Shown here one piece after another: positions 36,826 through 49,003 of a stretch of DNA of 64,000 nt. This DNA is from Hirundichthys speculiger. Its lineage: Eukaryota > Chordata > Actinopteri > Beloniformes > Exocoetidae. Location of the stretch: contig JAGFBZ010000017.1 in assembly GCA_018398805.1 (NCBI GenBank), forward strand, positions 49,865-113,864, given 5' to 3'. Every line of letters starts with the position of its first letter. Within the stretch, counting starts at the first letter, position 1. Below the pieces are notes generated by a model. That model had not been told where the DNA came from and searched no databases. It saw nothing but the letters and a program-made list of their open reading frames with translations. The position numbers and the translations under genes are program-made.

Positions 36826-38044
36826 GTTACAACTGTTACAACTTCCTGAGATCATTGTGCCAGAGTGCAACATGTGACCATGCCACAGGACTGGACACTG
36901 ATCAGAATCAGTCCAACTGATTAAGGTCAGTGCAACTAATCAGTCTGTCCAACTGATCTGAATCAGTCTAACTGATCTTTAAAGATTGATGTTAGAGAGA
37001 TTTGACTGAGAGGAAACTGAATTGAATAATATTTTATTTATCCTCAAAGGGAAATCATGTTCTCGTATAAATTGGTGATATAATAATGATAAGTTAGCCA
37101 ATTTTATTTTATTTTTTTTAACAAACTTGGAAAGTCTTATTTTTATACCAAGTCTGATTTATTTGTGGTGATTCAGCTGATGATGTCATATGCAGTGTCA
37201 TTGGGTGACTTATGTGAAGTCTAAGCAGACTGAAGCTCTGAAGCAGAAGTTGATTGTTCAGGGTGGATGATGCTCTTTCACAGTTGCATATCCAGGATGC
37301 AATCATTTGTTATTCACAAGCACTGCAACCCCTCCTCCTTCACCTTTACCTCACCTTTACTGTCTGCTCTTTGTTGGCCTTTGATAAATGCTGATTGACA
37401 TTCATCAATTAACAGAGTTCAACCTGTATTCAATCTATTTCCATAAACATGAGCGATTCATTTATAATTGTTGTATAGCAGAAAACATAACCTCCTTGGG
37501 GGAGGTAAAAATATATGATGTGATGCAAAATGATATAAGACCCAATAAGAATTTAGAAAATTTGATATAAGATATAATGTTATATAATGGAAAACAAAAT
37601 CCGATACAATCGAATATATGGCAACACAAAACACGATAGTCTATAATAACGACAGTATGAGATGCTACCAAATATAAAACCATAAAATGAGATACGATAA
37701 GATAAAAATATGAGCTATGGTAATAAAGGACACAATACTATTAGATTATTATATTGTATTAAGAATTAAAAAAGGATGTTAAAGGATTTGATAATAATAA
37801 GAGACTTAAGATATAAGAAGATACAATAGTAAGAAGAAATCATTAGATACTTCAAAAATATGAAACAATAAAATACATTATGATGCAATTACATATGATA
37901 TGGTAAGATGTAATAAGAAGCAACCTTAAAATCATAAAACTACAAACAAATCTGATTCTAGTTTGATTACTGCAACTGCCCTTGGTACACATCCAGTTAA
38001 AAGAGATCCAAGATTACAGAACCAGTTATGGGAAGAATTTCTCT
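36826..38044. other. Intron 3, right-middle part
   Basis: Non-coding. It holds a TTTATTTATCCTCAAAGGGAAAT motif that resembles a teleost retroelement tail near 37033, a short copy of the AACATAACCTCCTTGG...GGAGGT motif at about 37484-37507 (shared with the Helitron-like repeat at 39.8 kb), and degenerate ATAAGATATGATG repeat DNA at 37.5-37.93 kb. Confidence 0.6.
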
Positions 38045-38155
38045 AAGTAGCTGAGAAGAGTTGGAGCAGGCAGCCCGTCCACAGAGGTCCCAGGTTCAAC
38101 TCCCAGCCTGTGAGCCTCCCTGGTCTCTCTCTGACCTCATTTCCTGTCTCTAACC
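38045..38155 (+). mobile_element. tRNA-derived SINE fragment
   Basis: Contains GGTTCAACTCC, a good match to the RNA polymerase III B box (GGTTCRANNCC), in the context GAGGTCCCAGGTTCAACTCC. It is followed by CTCTCTCTGACCTCATTTCC. This order is typical of a tRNA-derived SINE widespread in teleosts. It is only a fragment: the A box end is decayed and no target duplication is visible. Confidence 0.6.
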
Positions 38156-38517
38156 CTAACCCTAAGCTCAGAAGGAAGAGGATCCAGTAGCACATAGATG
38201 GTTCTGAGTGGGTGACAACTGACATTAACTCACAAATATCAATGGGAGAGAAGTAGTCTGGGTCAGAACCAGTTGGTATTTTGCTACTGGTAACTTTATT
38301 ATCCTTGAGGGCCAATCTTTAATACAGCCAACAGTGTTCCTGTTAAAAATTCATACACCTCCGGAGAAGCACACGGTTACATGTCACTTAATGGCGTTAA
38401 CCGGTCCAAGGGTGGCAGGTGAAACCGAGTTTTTATCTCCAACCTGATGGCAGCAGCTTAAAGTCATTAATGTTCGTGTGAACTGATTATGTTTCTTCAT
38501 GTTTGTTTTTTTTCCAG
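38156..38517. other. Intron 3, right end
   Basis: No feature seen apart from the pyrimidine tract and TTTTTTTTCCAG acceptor of exon 4 at 38517. Confidence 0.6.
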
Positions 38518-38700
38518 TGATGTGCAGAGCTCTGAGTTCATCTCTGAAGGATAAATGTCTCAGGAGTGAAGGGGGCGACCATGTGACCTCCACCTCGGTG
38601 CGACGAGGAGGCGGAGTCACGTCCCTGACCATGGAGATCCTCCTGCTGCCCCGCCCTCTGCTGTCATCTCTGAGCCGCCACTCAGGCCCACCCTCCTCCG
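38518..38700 (+). CDS. ccdc142: ccdc142 exon 4
   Basis: The acceptor is TTTTTTTTCCAG and the proposed donor CCG|GTAGAA at 38701. It is joined to exon 3 through a split Val codon. It encodes MCRALSSSLKDKCLRSEG, then a Gly/Thr/Ser-rich loop, then MEILLLPRPLLSSLSRHSG. This follows the human order 'FCQALGSALGG...ELLQQLFPPLLDALREPR'. The donor is chosen because it leaves one base (G) that combines with GT at the start of exon 5 to give Gly. Confidence 0.87.
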
Positions 38701-39260
38701 GTAGAACCAGAACCACACACTGCGGGGTCCTCTGTGTTAAAGCTGCGGCTGATCCATGACCCAACATGTCCAGAACTTTAATAGTGTTTCAGCGTCTGGA
38801 GGTCATGTGACCCTCCTGAACCAGAAGCACCATGGTCCGGTTTAGCAGAGGTTTGGTCCGTCCTGAGTGACCTCAGGTCCTGCTGGGATGACGTGATTTA
38901 GTTCAGAAGATTTTTATCCTTATTTTTAGTTTTGGTTCCCAATGATCACAAATCCAGTGTAATAAAGAACAAGAAAACAATTTCAACTACATGTAATTTC
39001 CTGAAACCACAGCCACTCAGTGGTTTTCTTCTTACTGGTTTACTTGATGTTTCTCTCCTCCAAATCCACCGTGAAAACTAAACACAAATAATTATAAATA
39101 TTAATTCAACGCAGAATAATCTTCTATAAAAGCAGATACAGTACAAAGATTAGACAGACAAATACCTCGTTCACTGCATGCTGCAAAAAGGGACTAATGT
39201 TAAAGTTGTGACCAACATGAACTTTCATCAGGGCGTGAGACCAGTGCCTGCTGCTCACAA
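38701..39260. other. Intron 4, left part
   Basis: No repeat or gene is recognised in this stretch. Confidence 0.5.
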
Positions 39261-39320
39261 CCCCCCCCCCCCCCCCCCCCCCCCCCCGACACACACACAC
39301 ACACACACACGCACACAGAG
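39261..39320. repeat. Poly-C (27) plus (CA)n tract
   Basis: An uninterrupted run of 27 C bases at 39261-39287 is followed by a CA dinucleotide repeat. Such long homopolymers are unstable and also hard to sequence, so the exact length is uncertain. Confidence 0.95.
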
Positions 39321-39462
39321 CACGTGCACAGAGCCAGGCCTTGTACTGGTACTTCAAAATAAGAGCATTTTATATACACTGAAGGAAATAATGGAAAGCA
39401 ATAAAACTGGAACTTAAATGAGCTCTCTCTTGGTCTTAGAGAAGATAAATGAACATGTTAAA

Positions 39463-39872
39463 CTAGAAATGCACTCGGAGAGCGCAGACCTCCGAGTGCA
39501 ACAGTTCCCCCATATAACCATTTACAGATTGCGATAAAATCCGCGTTCTGGATCAGCCTTTGAAATTTGATAGAGGTTCCCATTGTCAATCCCTGAGTCA
39601 ATTTCATGAGTTTTGGGCAATAATTAACGGAGATATTGAGAAACAAAATTTTCGGCCCCATTGACCGCAGTGTTATTGAAAATTTGAAAGTGATCCAGAA
39701 TCCAGGATTTCTTCAGGATTACACCCAAAATGAAATCAGTTCTTCCTTTTCACATTTCTGACAACTCCTGAAAATGTCATCAAAATCCATCCATAACTTT
39801 TTGAGATATCTTGAACACAGACAGACAGATAAACACCAGCAAAAACATAACCTCCTTGGTGGAGGTAATAAT
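39463..39872 (-). mobile_element. Dispersed Helitron-like non-autonomous repeat
   Basis: Read on the minus strand, the element starts near ATTACCTCCACCAAGGAGGT and ends with a hairpin (GCACTCGGAG, loop, CTCCGAGTGC), then ATTTCTAG and T. A 3' hairpin a few bases before CTAG is the hallmark of Helitrons. The family is common in teleosts, and a second short piece of its 5' end lies near 37484. The expected 5' TC is not evident, so the superfamily is a proposal. Confidence 0.5.
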
Positions 39873-39882
39873 TATTTAACAA

Positions 39883-40355
39883 TACAGTAATCCCTCACAC
39901 TTCACGGTTAATGGGGCTGTGACCCCCCCCGCGAATGGTGAAAACCGTGATGTGGATGTACATGTACATGTATATGTACATACAGTGTACAGTATACAGT
40001 ATACATACAGTATAATGTACGAGTGTACCTTCTACAGAAGGTACACTCACTTTGATGATCTCTCCTCTTTGACGAGAGACAGAGATGGAGATGAGGGGTC
40101 GCGTGTCAGCCAATCAGCTACAGACATCTGACACCACAGTAGCAGCCAATCACAGGCCTCGATATTCGTTCATAGGGCCTCCCCTGTCGGCTCTTGTTGC
40201 TTCCTGAGACTCGTTCCTTGATGTGATGGGTTTCGCTTCAGCCTCGTGCGCTTTGTTTGAATTTTTTTCAAATTCTTTTTCAAATATTTTTTTTGATGAA
40301 TATTTTTGAAACCTCCGCGATGTACTGAGACCGGGAAGTGTGAGGGATTACTGTA
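39883..40355. mobile_element. Tigger/pogo-type mariner MITE
   Basis: The ends CAGTAATCCCTCACACTTC (39885) and GAAGTGTGAGGGATTACTG (to 40353) are perfect inverted repeats. TA is present on both sides, as expected for mariner-superfamily insertion. The CAGTAATCCCTC start is typical of Tigger-like elements. The 469-bp length and lack of a transposase frame make it a MITE. It includes a small array of GTACAGTATAC motifs. Confidence 0.85.
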
Positions 40356-40863
40356 CAATGGTATTATGACAAAAAAACAATCTTTTAACAATAAAAATGT
40401 TGTGACACTGTGGAATTGGAGAATTTACAGGAAAAGCTCTTGATTTCAGGACAGAAAACTGTAGTTATATTAAATACACAATTTGACATCTGATCTGAGA
40501 ACGATCTAAAGATGATCTGATGAGGGTTTGAGGATGGTCTGAGGACTAGATCACCGGTCACCATGGCAACCTGAACACATCTATACACACACGTGGAAGC
40601 ACAACAAACTACTGGAAAGAAAATGGAGCACAGTTAGAGTAATGAGGTCCTCCTAATAAACTATTCTATTCTATTCTATTCTATTCTATTCTATTCAATG
40701 ATTTGATGCTAGAACTCAGTAAACCATCAGAGGGGGGGTCTGTACTGCATCCCAGAGCTGGTCTCTTAGATTCTTCTCACTGAGGACAAACGAGTCCAGA
40801 ACATCTGCTCTGCTCATGAGAATGGAACTGAATGGCTGCTGATCACAGGTCACCTGTCCACAG
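40356..40863. other. Intron 4, right end
   Basis: Contains degenerate AT-rich repeat DNA like that in intron 1, a CTATT pentanucleotide tract at 40661-40696 and the exon 5 acceptor (CACCTGTCCACAG). Nothing else is recognised. Confidence 0.6.
40661..40696. repeat. (CTATT)n microsatellite
   Basis: Seven perfect CTATT pentanucleotides. Confidence 0.95.
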
Positions 40864-41030
40864 GTGTGCTCTGCCTCCAGCCCTCCAGCTGTGCACTGCA
40901 GAGGCGGACCATGGCTCTGCTGCTGGCCTCGGTCCAGATGTCCTCCGTCTGGGTGGGCTCCAAGGCCCTCCAGTTCCTGTCGTCATGGAGTCTCCAGAAG
41001 TTCCTGCTCATCACCCAGGGAGACCTCCAG
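40864..41030 (+). CDS. ccdc142: ccdc142 exon 5
   Basis: The acceptor is CACCTGTCCACAG and the donor is strong, CAG|GTAGGT. It encodes VLCLQPSSCALQRRTMALLL and then LQFLSSWSLQKFLLITQGDL. The second block aligns residue for residue in pattern with the human CCDC142 segment 'QYLAAWAPASFLLLIQKDL', the clearest family match in the window. The exon ends in phase 0, and the frame continues into exon 6. Confidence 0.92.
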
Positions 41031-41430
41031 GTAGGTTCTGGTGTCATCTCTGATCCCTGCACACATTCATACACACCTGAGGCAGCATGTCAGGTCTTCA
41101 TGACACTGTTGAACTCAGGTCTGGAGGTTAAAGTCTGGAGAGAATCCTGAATGTAAGTGTTGTAAAACTGGAGTTTAAATGGATGTTCTGAAGGAGACAT
41201 ATGACTGTAGTTATTATACACATCATACACTGATACAGTGTATGATGTGTATAATAAAAATGTGTATTGTAAAAATGAACAATTTTTGTTGTGAACGTTT
41301 GTTTTGACATTTGCAAAATCTCAACCTTTTGACAAACTAGGGAGGTAGCACAGCTGAACCCTCTCTGGAGATGGAAACCTTGAACCAGCAGTTGAACATC
41401 TAGGGTCTCATGGGGTTTGTCTCTATCAGT
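41031..41430. other. Intron 5, left part
   Basis: Non-coding. Its one striking feature is a perfect long hairpin at 41211-41257. A Tc1 element begins at about 41.4 kb. Confidence 0.6.
41211..41257. repeat. Perfect 22-bp inverted repeat with 3-base loop
   Basis: The left arm 41211-41232 starts TTATTATACACATCATACAC, and the right arm 41236-41257 is its exact reverse complement. The spacer is ATA. No mismatch occurs in 22 pairs. It could be a relic of a palindromic transposon end or a hairpin formed by local template switching. Confidence 0.95.
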
Positions 41431-42742
41431 TTAACACATCCAGAGACTAAATTCTTGTCCATTCTTCCTGTAAAACAGCTGGAGCTCAGTGAGGTTGGAT
41501 GGAGAGCGTTTGTGAACAGCAGTCTTCAGCTCTTTCCACAGATTCTGGACTGGATTCAGGTCTGGACTTTGACTTGGCCGTTCTAATACCTGGATACGTT
41601 TATTTGTGGTCCGTTCCATTGTAGATTTGTCTTCATGTTTTGGATCATTGTCCTGTTGGGAGATAAATCTCCGTCCCAGTCTCAGGTCTTCTGCAGACTC
41701 CAACAGGTTTTCTCCCAGAATGCTCCTATATTTGGCTCCATCCATCTTCCATCAGTTTTAACCATCTTCCCTGTCCCTGCTGAAGAAAAGCAGGTCCAGT
41801 CCATGATGCTGCCACTACCATGTTTGACAGTGGGGATGGTGTGTTCAGGGTGATCAGCTGTTGCTTTTACTCCAAACATATCATTTTGCAATGTGGCCAG
41901 AAAGTTTGATTTTGGTTTCATCTGACCAGAGCTCCTTCTTCCACATGTTTGGTGAGTCTCCAGGTGGCTTATGTCAAACTTTAAACCAGACTTTTTATGG
42001 ATATCTCTGAGAAATGTCTTTCTTCTTGCCACTCTTCCATAAAGGCCAGATTTGTTCAGTGCAGACTGATTGTTGTCCTCTGGACAGACTGTCCCACCTC
42101 AGCTGTAGATCAGTTCATCCAGAGTGATCATGGGCCTCTTGGCTGCATCTCTGATCAGTCTTCTCCTTGTTCCAGATGAAAGTTTAGAGGGACGGCCGGG
42201 TCTTGGTAGATCTGCCTGATATCTGTATCTGTCTGATACTCCTTCCATTTCAATATGATTGCTTGCTTAGTGCTCCTTGAGATGTTTAAAGCTTGGGAAA
42301 CTTTTAGTATCCACATCCTGCTTTAAACTTCTCCACAACAACCTGCCTGGTGTGTTACTTGGTCTCCATGATGCTCTCTGAGCTTTAACCAGAACCCTGA
42401 GACTATCACAGAGCAGGTGCATTTATACGGAGACTTGATTCCACACAGGTGGATTCTATTAAACATCATCAGTCATTCAGGACAACATTGGATCATTCAG
42501 AGATCCTCACTGAACTTCTGGAGTCAGTTTGCTGCTCTGAAAGTAAAGGAGACCAATAATATTGAACGCCCCACTTTTCAGTTTTTTATTTGTTAAAAAA
42601 GTTTAAAATATCCATGATTGTGTCCCACTTGTTGTTGTTTCTTGATAAAAAATTTAAAATTAATATCTTTATGTTTGAAGCCTGAAATGTGGCAAAAGGT
42701 TGAAAAGTTCAAGGGGGGCGAATACTTTCGAAAGGCACTGTA
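41400..42742 (-). mobile_element. Tc1/mariner transposon remnant
   Basis: The right end (5' end of the transposase strand) is AGGGGGGCGAATACTTTCGA followed by AAGGCACTG, then TA at 42741. This matches the CAGTGCCTT...AAAGTATTCG TIR family of teleost Tc1 elements. No matching left TIR is found next to the transposase 3' end, so the left end is truncated or diverged. Its left limit is approximate. Confidence 0.8.
41431..42380 (-). pseudogene. Tc1-like transposase, broken
   Basis: On the minus strand, blocks of Tc1 transposase occur in order: [19 protein letters not shown] (helix-turn-helix side), then [20 protein letters not shown] near the second aspartate, then QQDNDPKHEDKSTME, and RPSQSPDLNPVQNLWKELK with the final acidic residue of the DDE triad. 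The frame changes between 41682 and 41745, and further stops occur towards the N-terminus, so it is dead. In the IMVWGC-type block the usual G/C are replaced by D/T. Confidence 0.9.
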
Positions 42743-42861
42743 ACAGTCCTGTTGTTTCCCTATTTCATCCATTTTACTCCCTGAGAATGTCACACTCTCC
42801 TCTTCAACTCGTCTTCATTTCACTTCAAACCCAAGTCTGACTGTGGTGTTGTTCACTGCAG

Positions 42862-43014
42862 GTTTGGACAGAGTCGTTACACCTGATGGTCCATCAGGCC
42901 ATGTCTCTGGTGATGAACTCAGACTCTGACCATCACTCCACCATCTGGAACCACCACCAGCGTCAGCTGGGACAGCAACTGGGAGCTCTGGATGAGACGG
43001 TGTCCAATCTGCAG
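42862..43014 (+). CDS. ccdc142: ccdc142 exon 6
   Basis: A 153-bp phase-0 exon with acceptor TGTTGTTCACTGCAG and donor CTGCAG|GTGACC. It encodes VWTESLHLMVHQAMSLVMNS, then HHQRQLGQQLGALDETVSNL. This helical, Gln/Leu-rich segment matches the human order 'LHEAEALYSLASEESLALEVEQQLGLEIQKLTAQIQ'. The donor overlaps the first unit of satellite C. Confidence 0.9.
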
Positions 43015-46000
43015 GTGACCTGGAACACTCGCACAACAAATGCTCTCTAAAACTGGTGACATTCGCCCAACCAATGCTCTGTAAAACTGGTGACATTCAC
43101 CCAACAAACACTCCTTAAAACTGGTGACGTTCACCCAACAAACGCTCCTTAAAACTGGTGACATTCACCCAACAAAAGCTCTCTAAAACTGGCGACATTC
43201 ACCCGACAAACGCTCTCTAAAACTGGTAACGTTCACCCGACAAACGCTCTCTAAAACTGGCGATGTTCACCCGACAAACGCTCTCTAAAACTCGCGACAT
43301 TACCCAACAAACGCTCTCTAAAACTGGCGACATTCACCCGACAAACGTTCTCTAAAACTGGCGACATTCACCCAACAAACGTTCTGTAAAACTGGTGGCA
43401 TTCACCCAACAAACGCTCTCTAAAACTGGTGACATTCACCCAACAAACGCTCTCTAAAACTGGCGACATTCACCAAACAAACGCTCTGTAAAACTGGTAA
43501 CATTCACCCAACAAACGCTCTCTAAAACTGGCGATGTTCGCCCGACAAACGCTCTCTAAAACTGGTGACGTTCACCCGAAAAACGCTCTCTAAAACCGGT
43601 GACGTTCACCCGACAAACGCTCTCTAAAACTGGTAACGTTCACCCGACAAACGCTCTCTAAAACTGGCAAAGTTCACCCGACAAACGCTCTCTAAAACTG
43701 GCGACATTCACCCAACAAACGCTCTCTAAAACTGGTAACATTCACCAACAAACGCTCTCTAAAACTGGTGACATTCGCCCAACAAATGCTCTGTAAAACT
43801 GGTGACATTCACCCAACAAACGCTCTGTAAAACTGGTGACGTTCACCAAACAAAAGCTCTGTAAAACTGGTGACGTTCACCCAACAAACGCTCTCTAAAA
43901 CTGGTGACATTCACCCAACAAACGCTCTCTAAAACTGTTGACATTCACCCAACAAACGCTCTCTAAAACTGGTGACATTCACCCGACAAACGCTCTCTAC
44001 AACTGGTGACATTCACCCAACAAAACCTCTCTAAAACTGGCGACATTCACCCGACAAATGCTCTCTAAAACTAGCGACATTCACCCGACAAACGCTTTTA
44101 AAAACTGGCGACATTCACCCGACAAACGCTCTCTAAAACTAGCGACATTCACCCGACAAACGCTCTCTAAAACTGCCGTCATTCACCCGACAAACGCTCT
44201 CTAAAACTGGCGACATTCACCCGACAAACGCTCTCTAAAACTGGCGACATTCACCCGACAAACGCTCTCTAAAACTGGCGACATTCACCCGACAAACGCT
44301 CTTTAAAACTGGCGACATTCACCCGACAAACGCTCTGTAAAACTGGCGACATTCACCCGACAAACGCTCTGTAAAACTGGCAACATTCACCCGACAAACG
44401 CTCTCTAAAACTGGGGACATTCTCCCAACAATCGCTCTGTAAAACTGGCGACATTCACCCGACAAACGCTCTCTAAAACTGGCGACATTCACCCGACAAA
44501 CGCTCTCTAAAACTGGCGACATTCACCCGACAAACGCTCTCTAAAACTGGCGACATTCACCCGACAAACGCTCTGTAAAACTGGCGACATTCACCCGACA
44601 AACGCTCTGTAAAACTGGCGACATTCACCCGACAAACGCTCTGTAAAACTGGCGACATTCACCCGACAAACGCTCTGTAAAACTGGCGACATTCACCCGA
44701 CAAACGCTGTGTAAAACTGGCGACGTTCACCCACCAAACGCTCTCTAAAACTGGCGACGATCACCCGACAACCGCTCTCTAAAACTGGCGACGTTCACCC
44801 GACAAACGCTCTCTAAAACTGGCGACGTTCACCCGACAAACGCTCTCTAAAACTGGCGACGTTCACCCGACAAACGCTCTCTAAAACTGCCGTCGTTCAC
44901 CCGACAAACTCTCTCTAAAACTGGCGACTTTCACCCGACAAACGCTTTCTAAAACTGGCGACATTCACCCGACAAACGCTCTCTAAAACTGGCGACATTC
45001 ACCCGACAAACGCTCTCTAAAACTGGCGACATTCACCCGACAGACGCTCTCTAAAACTGGCAACATTCACCCGACAAACGCTCTCTAAAACTGGCGACAT
45101 TCACCCAACAATCGCTCTGTAAAACTGGCGACATTCACTCAACAATCGCTCTGTAAAACTGGCGACATTCACCCAACAATCGCTCTGTAAAACTGGCGAA
45201 ATTCACCCGACAAACGCTCTCTAAAACTGGTGACATTCACCCAACAAACGCTATGTAAAACTGGTGACATTCACCCAACAAACGCTATGTAAAACTGGTG
45301 ACATTCACCCAACAAACGCTCTGTAAAACTGGTGACATTCACCCGACAAACGCTCTCTAAAACTGGCGACATTCACCCGACAAAACCTCTCTAAAACTGG
45401 CGACATTCACCCGACAAACGCTCTCCAAAACTGGCGACATTCAGCCGACAAACGCTCTCTAAAACTGGCGACATTCAGCCGACAAACGCTCTCTAAAACT
45501 GGCGACATTCACCCGACAAACGCTCTCTAAAACTGGCGACGTTCACCCGACAAACGCTCTCCAAAACTGGCGACGTTCGCCCGACAAACGCTCTCTAAAA
45601 CTGGCGTATTCGCCCGACAAACGCTCTCTAAAACTGGTGACGTTCGCCCAACAAACGCTCTCTAAAACTGGTGACGTTCACCCAACAAACGCTCTCTAAA
45701 ACTGGTAACGTTCACCCGACAAATGCTCTCTAAAACTGGTGACATTCACCCAACAAACGCTATGTAAAACTGGTGACATTCACCCAACAAACGCTCAAAC
45801 TGGTGACTTCACCCAACAACGCTCTGTAAAACTGGTGACATTCACCCAACAAACGCTCTCTAAAACTGGCGACATTCACCCAACAAACGCTCTCTAAAAC
45901 TGGCGACATTCACCCGACAAAGGCTCTCTAAAACTGGCGACATTTACCCGACAAACGCTCTCTACAACTGGCGACATTCAACCGAAAAAACCTCTCTAAA

Positions 46001-48371
46001 ACTGGTGACATTCACCCGACAAACGCTCTCTAAAACTGGCGACATTCAGCCGACAAACGCTCTCTAAAACTGGCGACATTCACCCGACAAACGCTCTCTA
46101 AAACTGGCGACATTCACCCGACAAACGCTCTCTAAAACTGGCGACATTTACCCGACAATGGCTCTCTAAAACTGGCGACATTCACCCGACAAACGCTCTC
46201 TAAAACTGGCGACATTCACCCGACAAACGCTCTCTAAAACTGGTGACATTCACCCGACAAACTCTCTCTAAAACTGGCGACATTCACCCAACAAACGCTC
46301 TGTAAAACTGGTGATATTCACCCAGCAATCGCTTTGTAAAACTGGTAACATTCACCCAACAACGCTCTCTAAAACTGGCAACATTCACCCGACAAACGCT
46401 GTCAAACTGGAGACATTTAGCCGACAAACGCTCTCTAAAACTGGCGACATTCACCCAACAATAGCTCTCTAAAACTGGCGACATTCACCCGACAAACGCT
46501 CTCTAAAACTGGGGACATTCTCCCAACAATCGCTCTGTAAAACTGGCGACATTCACCCGACAAACGCTCTCTAAAACTGGCGACATTCACCCGACAAACG
46601 CTCTAAAACTGGCGACATTCACCCGACAAATGCTCTCTAAAACTGGCGACATTCACCCGACAAACGCTCTGTAAAACTGGCGACATTCACCCTACAAATG
46701 CTCTGTAAAACTGGCGTCATTCACCCGACAAACGCTCTGTAAAACTGGCGACATTCACCCAACAAATGCTCTGTAAAACTGGCGACATTCACCCGACAAA
46801 CGCTGTGTAAAACTGGCGACGTTCACCCACCAAACGCTCTCTAAAACTGGCGACGATCACCCGACAAACGCTCTCTAAAACTGGCGACGTTCACCCGACA
46901 AACGCTCTCTAAAACTGGCGACGTTCACCCGACAAACGCTCTCTAAAACTGCCTTCCTTCACCCGACAAACGCTCTCTAAAACTGGCGACGTTCACCCGA
47001 CAAACGCTCTCTAAAACTGGCGACTTTCACCCGACAAACGCTCTCTAAAACTGGCAAAGTTCACCCGACAAACGCTCTCTAAAACTGGCGACATTCACCC
47101 GACAATCGCTCTCTAAAACTGGCGACATTCACCCGACAAACGCTCTCTAAAACTGGCGACATTAGGCCGACAAACGCTCTTTAAAACTGGCGACATTCAC
47201 CCGACAAACGCTCTCTCTAAACTGGCGACATTTACCCGACAAACGCTCTCTAAAACTGGCGACATTCACCCGACAAAACGCTCTCTAAAACTGGCGACAT
47301 TCACCCGACAAACGCTCTCTAAAACTGGCGACATTCACCCGACAAAACGCTCTCTAAAACTGGCGACATTCACCCGACAAACGCTCTCTAAAACTGGCGA
47401 CATTCACCCCGACAAACGCTCTCTAAAACTGGGACATTCACCCGACAAAAACGCTCTCTAAAACTGGCGACATTTACCCGACAAACGCTCTCTAAAACTG
47501 GCGACATTCACCCGACAAACGCTCTCTAAAACTGGCGACAGTCACCCAACAAACGCTCTGTAAAACTGGTGACATTCACCCAACAAACGCTCTCTAAAAC
47601 TGGTGACATTCGCCCAACAAACGCTCTGTAAAACTGGTGACATTCACCCAACAAACGCTCTGTAAAACTGGTGACGTTCACCCAACAAAAGCTCTCTAAA
47701 AGTGGTGGCGTTCACCCAACAAACGCTCTCTAAAACTGGTGACATTCACCCAACAAACGCTCTCTAAAACTGGTGACATTCACCCAACAAACGCTCTCTA
47801 AAACTGGTGACATTCACCAACAAACGCTCTCTAAAACTGGTGACATTCACCCAACAAACGCTCTCTACAACTGGTGACATTCACCCAACAAAACCTCTCT
47901 AAAACTGGCGACATTCACCCTAAAAACGCTCTCTAAAACTGGCGACATTCACCCGACAAACGCTTTTTAAAACTGTCGACATTCACCCGACAAACGCTCT
48001 CTTAAACTGGCGACATTCACCCGACAAACGCTCTCTAAAACTGGTGACATTCAGCCGACAAACGCTCTCTAAAACTGGCGACGTTCGCCCGACAAACGCT
48101 CTCTAAAACTGGCGACGTTCGCCCGACAAACGCTCTCTAAAACTGGTGACGTTCGCCCGTCAAACGCTCTCTAAAACTGGTAACGTTCACCCGACAAACG
48201 TTCTCTAAAACTGGCGACATTCACCCAACAAACGCTCTCTAAAAACTGGTGACATTCACCCAACAAACGCTATGTAAAACTGGTGACATTCACCCAACAA
48301 ACGCTCTGTAAAACTGGTGACATTCACCCGACAAACGCTCTCTAAAACTGGCGACATTCACCCAACAAACG
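43015..48371. repeat. Minisatellite C, left arm, 34-bp unit
   Basis: Tandem 34-bp units with the cores AACGCTCTCTAAAACTGG and CGACATTCACCCGAC, about 157 copies. The array starts at the first base of intron 6. The first unit (43015-43055) begins with the donor bases GTGAC and differs from the second unit (from 43056) by one 7-bp insertion and four substitutions. Early units read CTGGTGACATT, whereas most later ones read CTGGCGACATT. No protein is implied, since frames are short and repetitive. Confidence 0.97.
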
Positions 48372-49003
48372 CATGGGCGGATTCTACCGGGGTGGCATAG
48401 GGTGGCAAATGCCACCCTAAAATTAACCCTTGCCACCCCAGCTGCCACCCCCAGTTGGCAGCAATGAATTCAGAGAAAAGTTATGGCCAATTTTAACATT
48501 TACGAGCCTGAAGCTCCGATATCCAACTACAATGAATGCAGCACAAGAGAACTCGAGAGCGGCACGAGACTCCTTTGAGCCAGGAGTCGTGAGGAAGGGA
48601 GACACAGGCAGAAAGAGGTTAAAACTGATAAACCATCTATCAAATAATGAAATAATAATGAAATGACTGTCAGGGCATAAAATCGCGACCAACTGGTCGC
48701 AAAACGCGACCCAAATTTTAACGATTTCGACCGTTTTTTTTCTGCCCTGTCGCCAGTGGCGAGGGCCACAAAATCCAAAATCCACCATCAACTTAGGAAA
48801 AAAAATTATTTTTTTTATGATTTCTGCACATTTGTCATGTGTCACCAAGGTAAACATATCTAAATAACTTAACCGCCTAACCCAGCGATGGACAGGTGGC
48901 CTTTTGCATTCGTCGGTCTTCAGTTTTGTCCATCACTGAATCTACTCCACAGCAAAATGGATCATTTTGGTAAATAACCTCATAAAAATACACAACAGAA
49001 TAG

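Noticed and set aside
38045..38155. tRNA gene suggested by the GGTTCAACTCC B box
   Set aside because: No cloverleaf with acceptor and anticodon stems can be drawn. The context fits a tRNA-derived SINE fragment.
38153..38166. Telomere-like CCCTAA repeats
   Set aside because: Only about two units (CTAACCCTAACCCTAA), within chance expectation in a SINE-flanking region.
48430..48857. Frames of about 80-140 codons in the left part of the transposon complex
   Set aside because: No conserved domain is recognised. They cross the junction between the outer and nested elements, so they cannot be original genes.
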